This document shows, one piece after another, positions 23,801 through 35,800 of a stretch of DNA of 64,000 nucleotides. The position numbers were made by a program, and so were the translations under genes. Within the stretch, counting starts at the first letter, position 1. Each line of letters opens with the position of its first letter. The notes under the pieces were generated by a model. That model did not search any database and was not told the DNA's origin. It saw only the letters and a list, made by a program, of their open reading frames with translations. This DNA is from Turbatrix aceti (taxonomy: Eukaryota > Nematoda > Chromadorea > Rhabditida > Panagrolaimidae): contig OZ017767.1 in the NCBI GenBank assembly GCA_963969345.1, forward strand, positions 10,732,471 through 10,796,470, in the 5' to 3' direction.

Positions 23801-26800
23801 GGGCTGGGCCGTTTGTAGTTGTCTTCGTTTACGATACGAGTCTGATGTGAGTGCTCTGTTTGCCCAATTCCCTATTTTTTCCATGGTGGTAGTAGTAGTT
23901 CATGGAAGAATGCTACTACTCCTTGTTTGGTGTCCTGAAGACTTGTTTGTTCTTTTTTACATGAATTTCAATGTTGCAATGTGCCCGGGAAAATATTGGG
24001 TTTTTTTGGGAAATAAGTTCAAATTTTTGTAAAAATGATGATTTTTTAGTACAATGGGCAAAAAATAAAAACTATGTTCTTTAGGACAAAAAAATCGCTT
24101 ATTCGATTTGGTTTTATTTTTTAAATTATTTTTTGAGATTTCCGTTTGATGCTGCAATTTTTTAAATTTAAAAAAAAATTTATAGAATTCAGTCAATTTT
24201 TTTCCGTGTTAGCAGAAACAGAAACTTTTTTGATTCGAAGGTCGAATTTTATGCAGAAATAAAAAAAAACCCTAGTAAAAATGATTTTTTGAATGTAAAA
24301 AAATTCGAACTATTCTAAAAGATTTTTTTAGAATTGTAGTTCGAACGGTGATGACCAAATTTTTTTTAGAAAAGTAACACTGGGTTGAAAGCAATTTTTT
24401 TGTTCTAAAAAAAGAATTCTTGATTTTTTGACCCGTTGATTAAAAAATCTTTTTTTTATGGTTCAAATTTTCTAGAACGGAAGTAAAATCGGTTCTGGAA
24501 AGTCAAAAATACAGTACGACCTCCAAATAATTTTAATACCAATGCCAAAGTAGCCCACATTACAAATTATTTATTTAGAAGGAAGATCATTGACGGCAAT
24601 TAGCAATTTTTTTTTCGATGTTGATCATCGGCGGACGCCGCGCAGGAAGGAACACGAGCTCCGTGAACTCAAATAGGGCGGAGGCGGAGGAAGGAGGGCA
24701 ATTGTAATATTGTGTACACGCACAATTTTTTGACAACTCGACTGACTTGTCGTCGTTGCCCCCACCACCGCCACCACCACACCACGGCCACGTTAGGGCG
24801 AGGGGGGGCCCGTTTGGGCACTTTAGTGTATGCGCATGTCGATGCGAGAACGAACCAAAGTGGCTTACACTACTGGATGATGGACGCGCATGTTTGTTAT
24901 GAGTGAGTTGTGGCTTCGCATTACAAATTAGCTATGGATGCGCGAAAATGACGTGTTGCGCGCAGAGAGGGGAGGGGGGTGGGGGTCATTGGTATCGGAA
25001 AATTACTGTTATTAGGCCTCTTTATTTTTTTTCGGGTTATATAAATTTTTTTTTGCTCAAAATTCTGTCATGATTAAAAATTTGATTTTTGATCCAAATT
25101 TTTTTCGGGAAAAATTGATTTTTTATATTAATTTTTTTTTCCATAAAAATTTGATTTTTTATCTATTTTTTTCGATACAAATTCGATTTTTGATCCATTT
25201 TTTTTGATAAAAATTTGATTTTTTATCTAATTTTTTTTTTCGATAAAAATTCTATTTTATACATTTTCTATTTTTTTTTATATTTAAAAAATAAAACGAA
25301 ATTTTATTCTTCTTGTGGAATTAAACGTTCAGAAGTCATGAGATCTTCCGAAATCCCCGGTTTTGTGTACGTGAGCAGCTTTCGAATGTCACAGGTTTTC
25401 AACCGTCTTCTCCCTTCTAAAAATTACGATACCGACCATGTCTGTCTAAAATCCAAGTCAATCAACGTTTTTTAACCATACCGGTTGTGCACCTTGATTT
25501 TGGGGTTCCCAATTTTTGCCTATTAGACGTGCGAATAATTTTATAATTGGCACACCTCGCCCGACGTTGAAAATTACCGATTCCCTAAAAAATCAGTCCC
25601 TAAATAGGAATTTGAATCGCTCGCGCTGAACAATTTATATTTAATAAAATAAATAATATTCGGCGTGCTGCCATCTTCATGCTCGTGTTTTTTTTTATCC
25701 CATTGAACAAGTGGATGAAAACGAATACGGGCACAAGTGAGTGGAAGGGAGAGGGTCTTTCGTCTTCGAAGCTCCTTCGTCTCGTTCGTTCGTTCTCGCG
25801 TTGTTGGTGAGTGTAGTGCGCGAGGAAATTGCATTTTCGGCCGCCGGCAGTTGCAGACGACTTGGCCCAGAGGCCAACCAACCAACGTTGTCGTCGTCGT
25901 CGTTGTCGGCGGTGGCGGTGGCGTCGGCCCCCGCCGAAAAATGTACACGCTGCGTGTGTGGCACCACCCGCGGACCGCGCACACGCGCGCATGCATGCGC
26001 GACGCCGCGGCGATGGCTATGGGGCCCCCCCCGCCATTTTCTTGCGCTGGCACTCGCTCACTCACTGATGGCATTTTTGGAAGGGCCTAACAAAATGCTC
26101 TCCCCTCCCCTTCCCCCCTTCTCGCTTTGTGGCTGGCTGGCTTTTTACGAGGCAAGTTTACTTTTGGGCCACTACTGAACATGAAAAGCCCAGCCCAGCC
26201 CTAAGGATTGTCCGGGAGCTCCTTCCGCTGCTGGGGTGCGCAGATGCGCAAATTGTTTGTTGGCTGTCCTATCAGCTGGTTGCCGGCCTGTTTCTTGTTT
26301 TGACCTGTTCTGACCTTTTTCTTCGATTTGATTGACCTGATTAATAGCCAGTCCTGCTTGCTGTTGCTTTCCCAGTGCCGTGCCAGGTCGCGCACGATGG
26401 ATCGGGCACTCGCACAGGTGACCGATCTGTCGTGGTCGTGTGCGTGCCTTGACACATCAGTCAGTTAAAGTAGTTTGTCGGCAAAGCTGCTGTTAACTTT
26501 TTTCGGGACGTGCGCGCCGATACGAGGAAGAAGAGTAAGTTGAAGACCGAGTCAGTCTCGACGCCAACAACCACCACGAGGCCAGGCCAGACCCGCAGTC
26601 GAGTCGTTTTTCATTTTGCGCATTTGTCGCAGGAAGCTTTGGTAGTTCTCTCTTCTCCCCCCCCCCTCCGCTCCCCCCTTTCCCTAAAAACAACCGGAGT
26701 AGGCGCACACGCGCGCGGGCACGTCGTCGTCGTGTCCCATTGCCGGCCCAGAAGGGAGAATATGTAGAAAGTCTTTTGTTTCCCCCGGCATGCCTTGCGC

Positions 26801-29800
26801 AAGGGTGGGTGCCAGGGCAAAATTTATTTTTCAATAATTTTTGGGGGAATGACGAGACCACCGGACACCTTTCTCCACGGGACGACGGCCTAAAGGGGTC
26901 CTTTTTGTACACAAAGCATAAAGGGGAGGGGAGGGCCAAGGTTTTTGTTCTTGATGGGTGCGTTGTGGAATGGAGTGCGCGGCTGCTGCCTGGTCTCGGG
27001 GCTGGGTCCTAAGGCTATGTACACACGAAACAATGTCAATGTCGGCATGCATGCCGCCGGCTGTTTTTGCCGTTGAAGTCGTCACTTTTTGGTTGGGGGC
27101 AAAAAAAGGGTACTTGGAAGGTAGGTGTGAGGGGTGGAGTCGATTGTCATCATCGCTATTATCAAAAACAACGTTGTTGACGGTGATGGGGATGGGATGG
27201 TGAAGATGACACCGACACGACATCTCGCGCATGTATGCATGAATGCATGCATGCTTGCTTGCTTACTGCGCGAGCCCGGTGATCGGTTTTGCTTTGGTTG
27301 TTGATCTTGATTTGTTTGCTTCGTTCGTCGACCGACGGCTGTCGGCTGCGGACTGTCTGTCGATCGCCATCGGTCGACGAACGAACAAACTTTGACTAGG
27401 GGCAGTGACTAGGTTTGTGTTGTGATCAGGTGTTGAAAATCGGCTCTTTTGGGTGTCGCGCGCCTATTTTTTTAAATCGGTAATGCATTTCGATTAAAAA
27501 ATAGGTTTGACACCTAAAATATCCAATTTACAACACCTTTGTCACAACGGATCCGGCCAGTACTCACCTGGCTGGATTTTCAAACCCAGTCCCTGTCAAG
27601 TGAAAAAGTGCCATAGTAGACCGACAAACTGACTTCCTGGCCGCCCCCACGACTCGGGCAACCAACCGAACCGGACCCTCTTGAGCCGGCATATCATTGC
27701 CCCCCTTCGACGTTCTCGAGAATATAGATAGACGAGCAGGAAGCGAAAGAAAGAAATGAACGAACGTAACGCGCAAGTAGTAGTCTTCATCGTCGTCAAC
27801 TGACTACTACTACTCCTACTACCCCTCCGGACGTTTCACTTTCCATCTTGTCGTCGGGTTGTTGTCGTCGTTGATGTTGTTGGTTCACCACTTGCGTTGT
27901 GACTTGTCTTGCCCGAAGCCAATTTCTTAAAGATGGCCAATTTCGATGGCGGTTTTTTTCTTCTTCTTTTTTTCGTCGTCGTCGTCGTCGTTTTTCGCGC
28001 TGCTGGCTTTGCCTTGTGGCTCCCCTCCCTTTTTTCTCGTGTCCCTTTCCCCCCTCCTGCGTTTGTCGTTTTTGGTTGTTGCGCGCCTCTGCGCCCTTGG
28101 TCGTCTCGGCATTTTTGTGAGGACCCGGGGGCCACGCACGATGACGACTACGACCACGGGCCACGGGCCACGGCCACGCCGACGATGCAGAAGAAGATGG
28201 AAGACGACGATGGTAGTTATGTGGCGCGGGGGCTTTGCAGTGATGGTGGTGGTGGTAGGGTGCTGTGCCTGGGTCTGGGCCTCGGCCTTCTCCACAGGCA
28301 CTGCGCTGCGCTGGCTGCGCTTCGTCGAGACGAGACGAGGAGTAATGGTTGTTTGGGCATGCGCACACACAACACACGCGGGCGCGGGCGCTGCGCGCGA
28401 CAAAGCTTTTCCGGCAAGCAAAGTGCTTATCTTGCCGAAAAAGAACAACTTAGGAAGGGGGGGGGGAGCGATTGACGGGCGGGAAGAAGGGGACTGGGAT
28501 GCCGGTGGTAGGGCTGACAGTGGTAGGTAGAAAAAAGATTCTGGGTTCCTTGATCTTCCTGGTGACCCCTTCGAAGGCCCTCCAGGACCCTTCGAACGAC
28601 CCAGTTGATTTTTTTTTCATATCTTGCCAGTAATTGTAAGCTTCCAAAAATTTTCTTCCTGTCTTAAAAAAAACGTTTTTTTTTGTTCGCCGCCACAGGC
28701 AGAAACAGAACAGAACAGAAACATACGCTTGCGCGCGTAGGCACCCACCAACCACGCCTGCTTTATGGCCGGCCACGACCAACAGCCAGAGGTCCTCTGG
28801 CCCGGACCGGTCTGGCCTCGCCGCTTTGCGCAAGTGCCAGGCGCCCTTCCTTCCCCCCTTTTTTTTCTTTTGACGCCACATTTTTGGAGCATGCCGCGCG
28901 CGACGACGACGTGGTGCACTCTCGACAACGACGGCGATTGTCAATTGCTTTTCCACCCTCTCTCCTCCTTCGATGTTGTTCGTGCGTGGAACGAAATTGA
29001 AAAATGGACGCTTACAGGGTTGTTGACTTTTTTTTCTTGCGCATGGGTTGAAAAGTAGATTTTTGGGATTTTTTTCGATTTGAAAGAAGAGTTTTAGTTG
29101 GAAAAGAGTTCGTTGAGCAAAATAAAAATAACTCAAAAAATTTTCGGTGGTAAATTTTTAGTTTTTTTTTGCTGCTTGGACTGTTCAAAAAAATTTTTAA
29201 CATTTAAATTTAAAATATGAATTTTAGAAAAAAACTAGTAGCATTTTTTTGAAAAATTATACATTGCATGCGTACTAAATATTTTTTTTTCGCAAGTTCG
29301 TTTTGCGTTGAGGCGGACTTGGTTTGATGCCCCAACCATTCGTTACCCTCTTCTTTCTCTCCTCCTCTCCCTGTCTCGAAAAATAGCAGGCGGCTTACGG
29401 ATTTTTAATCCTATGAGGTGTCCAATATTTTTCTTATGTCCCAAAAAAATTAAACTGTCAAATATTATTATACTTTGTCCCATAAAATTTCAAACCGAAA
29501 AAAATGGAGTGTCCAGAAACCTTTTTTTGTAAATACCTCTGAAATTTTTGCAGAACACAGAAAATCTACCAACACTTTCCTAAAAAGTTTTTTTTCTTCG
29601 TTGTCGTCGTCGTCTTGAACATTCACTTTAGGGAGGGGAGCGGGCGCGCGTGTGCTTGCGCGTACACATTTTTGGTACTAGTCGGTTGACGAGAAGGACG
29701 AGGAGGAGGAGGGGGGGCGACAAGGCAATCATGGCCCTGAGGCTTTTTTGGACTAAAGGCGCCGCGGCTTGCGCATGATTTGTCGACGACTGCTTCGTCG

Positions 29801-32800
29801 TCGTTGTTGTCAACAGCTTTGCAGGGGGAGGGGGGCAAAAAAATGCTGGTGCTGCTGTGTGGGGGGTTGAACTGGGCTAGGGCTAGAGCTAGCAGAATTG
29901 GCTCGACGGCAACCTCTACTGTTTTATCTGGGGCAACTGGTGTGCATGTTTTTTTTGGAGGGGAAGTAATAGGTTTTGGGAATTTTTTAATGGATGACAA
30001 AAAAGTCTGGGAAAGTCAAAAGTGGTACGGTAGCTACAGTATCTCATATTTTGGGAGTCTGTGGGAAATTAGGTCATTTTTTCTGGAAGTTGATATTTTT
30101 TCCAAAATCATTTAAAAATATCAAATTCAAAAAATCTGGAAGCACCAAGATTTCGTAGTGATGCGTGCGTGCCAGTTAGCCGACGTATGTATCGAGTTGT
30201 TCCCCATATCTTCAACGCATCCATCTACGCGCGAGAAAAAAAGGGCCTTGGGCCAACAAGCAAAGCACTTTCGGCGTACACCCCCTGTTTTTGGCCGTCG
30301 TTGTCGTCGTCGGCGTGCGCATGGCGCGGCACATCTACCAACCAGCCAACGGCATCGCCCGAGGACTGGGCCGGGACGGGGTGCTTTCCGGAAAGGCAAT
30401 TGTCCAAAGTTTTTTTTTTTGGGGAGGACTGTCTTGGAAGAAAGGGTGAGGGCATCACCACCACCACCAAGCAAGAAAGCAAGCGCAAAAAGCAAAGTGA
30501 GCATGCGCAAAAACGTTGGATGACGTGTGGCCGTCGTCGGTTGTCTTGTCTTGTGTAGCGGCCATTTTGTCTTTTTCCCCCCTCTGGGCTTGGCTTCTCA
30601 AGGGGGGGGGGGATGCGTGGTGTGCGCGACGCGAAACAACCAACACAAAACGATGCGCAAACGGGAGAACCATGACTAGCGGCTAGCTTGGTTTGTTGGT
30701 GTTTTTCTCGTCGTCGTCGGTTTCGTCGTCGATGAAACCAAAGCGATTCGAGACCTCAATGAAACGACGGGGGTTTCGGGCAGCGCAGCAGCAACAGCGT
30801 GTGTTGACAACAGCTTCAGAGCAGTAAGTGACGGCCCGGCCCGGTCGACGGCCTTGTTTATGCAATAATGTATGCGCATTGCGCGCAGCCTATTATTGGA
30901 GGATTGGAGGAGGGGTGGAGGGGATAGATAGATAGATAGCGTGGACGCGTGGCGGCGTGGTGGCTCTCGCGCACCACCAGGGTTTGGTGGTGGTAGTGGT
31001 TTTTCGCTCTTTTTTTATTCATTCATTTTTTGAGTTGGTTTGGCGTTTGTTTTTTGTACTGTTTTTCATCCTTCCATTCCCTAAAGCCTCAAAATCGTTA
31101 CCTGTAAGAGTTTGAACACCTGGGGACCTCGGCATGAATTGGACCCCTCGAACTTGTCTCGTACAACCACCCTTTGATAGCCTTGTCATCATCAAGACGT
31201 CGTAAAACGTGCGCGCGCATGCTTTTCATCCTCCCCCCCCACCAACGATGCTTGCTCATGTCCTCGTCGTCCTATCTATCTCGCGCGCGTGTCATCCTTT
31301 ACCAAGCGCAAGTTGGTTGCGTTGCGCGGACGAAGGGCAAAGAAGGTGGTCTCGTTGTCGTTGTCGTTGTCCCCGATGCATGATGATGATGATACACAAG
31401 AGCGTGTTTAGCGCGTTTATAGCCGTCCAATGACACGGTTTTTGAGTGTAGACTGACTGCTTGGCGGAGGTGGAGGTGGAGGCGGAGGAGGCTGGCTAGA
31501 TGTAGGGGTGTTGGTGGTGGTGTATAAAGCACATCACACACGCAGGTCTGCGCGCGCGCGCACCCGCGTGCGCATACTACCAAAACGAGCAGCAAGAGCA
31601 CAAAATGACAAGCCAAGTTTTCTGTCCAGAGGGGAGGAGGGGACTGGTGAGCGCGCAACCGACTACTACCATCATCACCGGCGTGCCTGGCGTCGTCACA
31701 ACTACTGCCTCCACTCACGCACATCACCATCATCACCGGCGGCGACGATGTGAGCGCGATGGTGGACGACAGCGACGACGACGACACTGACACTGACACC
31801 GATAGCAGATGATAAAGACCGTAGTATCATGGTAACGCGCAGGAGAGGACGAGCGCGGAGGGGGGAAAGCTGGGGAACACGGAGCGCGAGCGATTGGCGA
31901 TGATGATGATGGCGGTGATTGTTTGTTGTCTCTTGTCTTGGGCTGATTTGAATCAATTAAGGGCCTGGAAAAGCTTTAGTGGACGTGCGTGGTTTCTGAA
32001 TTCTCCAAATTTGAAAATTGGGGTTATCCATGTTTTTTTCCATAAATTTGTTACTCAAAACTGTTTTTTTTTTGAGATTGTAGAAATTTTTTTGATACCA
32101 TTTTTTTTTCCTTTACCGTCGAATATTTTTTGTCTTGTCTTGTCCTCCAAGGAAACGGTAGAATGCGACACACGGCTGACAACAACATACTGCACTCTCT
32201 GTGTCGTCGTCTGTCACTGATGGGGGGTGGTTGGAGTGTGGTGCGCGACATTACTACGCGCAAGGAGGCAGAGCGCGCGTTGAAGACGAATAATGACTGG
32301 CTGCCTGCAGAAAAGAGGCGGAGTACAGACACAGAAACGATGGATGTGCTGCAGTACTCTGGCGGAGAAGACGTTTTTCTTGCTGTGTCTTTATTTTTTG
32401 TGTTTAGGACAAAAAAAGTGGGGTTTTGGTTGCTTTTGGCCAATCTTGGCTTTTGCTGGGGTATTTGAGGTTCAATTGAATTTTTCTCCTTGTTTTTTTT
32501 TCTTCCCAGGATTTTTGCTCCCTGTCTTCCTCAAAACAAGCCGATTTGCGTTTTATTTATTTGCGTGATCATTTTTATTTTTTTTTACTTTTCATTCGAG
32601 GATCGGACAGGACAGCCGGCGCGAGTGAGCCGGAGAGCATTTGAAAGCCTCTGTGGCGCGCTGTTATCTATCCCGGCTCTCCTACTCCTCAGGAACGAAC
32701 CCGCTCGAGGAGTCACCGACAATTGTTGCGCGTTGTCGTAGTGATGGCCAGACTTGCTAGTAAATATTTTACTTGATCGATAGTTGATCCTGGGCCGCAG

Positions 32801-35800
32801 CGCAACGCGGACGAAACGGAGAGTCAAAATGATACGCGGGGGGAGTAATGATACTCTTTTCTTCTTTCTTTTCCCGCGGGACTGGACTGCCTGACTGGCT
32901 GGTTAGCTGAAAGTGCTGCGCGTGCGGTGATAAGCAAGGCAGGCAAGCGGACCCCTGGTTTTTGGGCCATGTTTACCAGGGGTTGTCTGCTGCAGTCGAG
33001 GCTGTGGCTGTGGCTGACCGGCTTGGATGGCCTACAACTGGGCAGGAGATGGTTTTCAATAGGACGGTCCGCGCTTCCGGGTCGAATTTGTGGCGAAATT
33101 TGTCGAAGTTGAGAACCCGGGAACTTTGGTGTTCGTAGTTTTTTCACGTATCAGACGGAGGCGATGGATGACGCGATGCGCATGCTTTGTTTTGTCTTGC
33201 TCGTCGAACACAATACACCTCATACATAGCACCGTAGCAACAACAATCAGCAGCGAATGTACAGAATTCGTACTAGTAGTCTTGGTAGTTGCGAACACTC
33301 ACATGAGGAACAGTCTCGGGATAACTGATCGTATCTTTATCCTTGATCCGATCCTCTAGACTTAAAGTTGTCTAGGTGGTTAGATCAATGATTAGGATAT
33401 GGTCAGTTACCCTGGAATGTTCGTCATGTCAGTTAGTGTTCGCTACTATCACGACTACTTGTACGAATTCTCTGTATACACGTTGCTGGTTATTGTTGTT
33501 GGCTGTTACGGTGCTACGAGAGGTGTATTGTATTCGACGCGCAAGACGCAAGACAAGGCATGAGCATCGCGTCATCCATCGCCTTCGTCAGATACGTGAA
33601 GAAGCATGAGAAGCAAGCACAGCACCATCACCACCACGCGCATGCAAACGCGCGCGCGCGTGTACTTGCTTTGCTCGCTGGTTTGCTCGTTGGTTGCGCG
33701 TAGTAGTATCGCCAGAGGCAGAGGCAAGATTGAAATGTATATATAAAAATTGTGAGGCTGCGAAAAAAAAGCATGTGTTTCTGTGTGTGTGTGTGTTGAA
33801 GGGGGGGAAGGGGGAGCGCGAAGACGAAGAAGAAGGTGTCGGCCACGACGACGACGACGGGGACGACGAAGGTGTAGGCCAGCGACGAGCGAACACTGTT
33901 TTTTCCGCTTCTCGCGCATTTCGTTTCGTCATGAGTCACTTCACTTTTTTGTGTTCGAAATTTTATAACAGCTAAGAATTCATCGGGTTTTTTTTCGTTT
34001 AAAGGGGGAAGTTTTTGCTTGGTTGGTTGCTCTAGGATCGGTTAGGGGCCTTGAAAGGCAAATTGATCGTAGGAAAGGTGAAAAATCAGGCAGGTTTGAT
34101 TTTTTGGACCTAAAAGACCCAACTTGACTGATTTTTTGATATTTTTGATGGTCAAATTGATTTTCAAGGCCCAGAGGACGTTAATTACCTTAATTAGAGA
34201 TGCTTGGCAGTAGCTGGGATGAGAGCGAACTTTTGCGGCCTGGCCTGATTGCTTTTTGTGCTGATTTCCGATCTCAACGACTTTCATTACAACGCGATTT
34301 TTTTCTACGCGCAGGCCAGCTTTAAAAAAAAAAAGATTTTTTATTGGATTTGGAATCAATTTCCCCCAAATGGGGGATTCCCAGAGTTGATGGTTTTTTT
34401 GTGTGATCCCAGAAGATTTTTTTTAAATTGCCGGATCGACATCGGGGACTTGGGCAGCGAGGATTGTGTTTAACTCAAATCAGTTCCCCCTCCCCTCCTT
34501 CGCATGTGCTGGTTGTGCTTTGTCTTTGCGCTGACTTGACTGACTCGACTCGACTACTGGCCATTAGCCTGAGGGGGGATGGATAGATAGATATGTGACG
34601 GACTCCCGAGCGAGTGATTTTGCCAGTGTGGCACAAGGAGGGGGACCTCTTGCGCTCAGCGCAATATACACCCCACCACCATCCACCGGGGGGCGCTACG
34701 ATGTCATCGTTGTCTCGTCGAGGTGGGGAAGAAGACAAGACACAACAGAGCAGCAGCGCAGCGGCAGCGCGGCGGCAACAGCAGCAGCTGGTCGCAAGCC
34801 GAGATTTTGATCCATCCCGGTGGCGGTCGTTGGCGGCGGCGATGGCGGCGGTGAGGGCTTTACACGCCGTTCAGCGGGGGCTGCGCTGTCTTGCTCCTGC
34901 GCTAGGGCTAGCGGGGCTGGCCTGGCCTGGCTGGCGGCTGCGCTATCTATTTCCGAACGAAATCTCGACACATTCTCCCCTCTCTTGTCTAACATTTACT
35001 TTTTTTTTCTCCCGATCAGCAATTCAATTCTCAATTCACATTGTTCTTCGTTCGGGGACTTACTTTAGGGTTAACTTTTATTTTTGTTTTCAATTTTTGT
35101 TTTTGGGAGAAAAGTGTTTGTTACCTGATTTGCGCGGTGTTTGGGTTTTTGAATTTCTGGGTTGTGAAAGGGGTGATTTCGGGGGTCTGATTTGGTTTTG
35201 AAGTTGATTGGAGGTTTTTTTTGAAGGGGGCTAAATTTGATAAATCTTTGGTTGTCAGGGAAGAATTTGGTCGAAAATTTGAACTTTTTGGCTTTTTTTG
35301 GAATTTTGCCACAAATTTAGTTGTTTTTTTTTGGGAAAAAATATGTTTAACGCAAAACTTTTTTTGATTTTTGGCTCAGATTTTTTTGTTTTTCAGAAAA
35401 TTTTTTGATATTTCGAAAAAAAGTTATCAGACCGCATTTTTGTAAAATTTTCTGTTTAGTGCGTTTTTCCACATTTTTTTCTTTAAAATTGATTTTCGGG
35501 ACTGTATTGAGGTCTTGCATCGCCATTTTTGACCATTGTTGTGCTTTTTCGCGAAAAAATTGTATTCAAACGCGGATTTAAAAAAACATGTATTTCAACA
35601 GTCAACAAATTTTAACCCCATTTTTTCCCATTCCAGGCTCGGCGACATCTTCGGCTCAACTGATCTGTTGTATGACGCCGGAGCCGATGACGTCGCCTCA
35701 GATGCTAGGCAACGTGCCTTCCAACTTTATGTCAAGTGATTTATTCCGGCAACTGGTATCACGGAGTCTGGCAGCGGCGACGGCGACCGCGAGCAGTCGG

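Larger units (their letters stand above)
20976..35636 (+). other. Proposed 14.7-kb first intron, simple-repeat rich
   Basis: Contains no supported exon. It differs from other introns here: long GC-rich patches of CGT/GTC trinucleotides (e.g. 25870-25930, 27960-28000, 33840-33880), GATA repeats (30926-30940, 34578-34592), G-runs (23375-23393, 28455-28467, 30600-30612), CpG-rich GCGCGC patches and hairpins. Large first introns of regulators often carry enhancers; this is inference. If the first exon is wrong, this is intergenic. Confidence 0.5.

Noticed and set aside
27796..28530. Several long overlapping ORFs on both strands
   Set aside because: All frames are open because of CGT/GTC and related trinucleotide repeats; translations are homopolymer-like and unsupported.
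30925..30942. GATA repeats as a possible CRISPR-like or satellite array
   Set aside because: Ordinary tetranucleotide microsatellite of four units; the genome is eukaryotic and there are no spacers.
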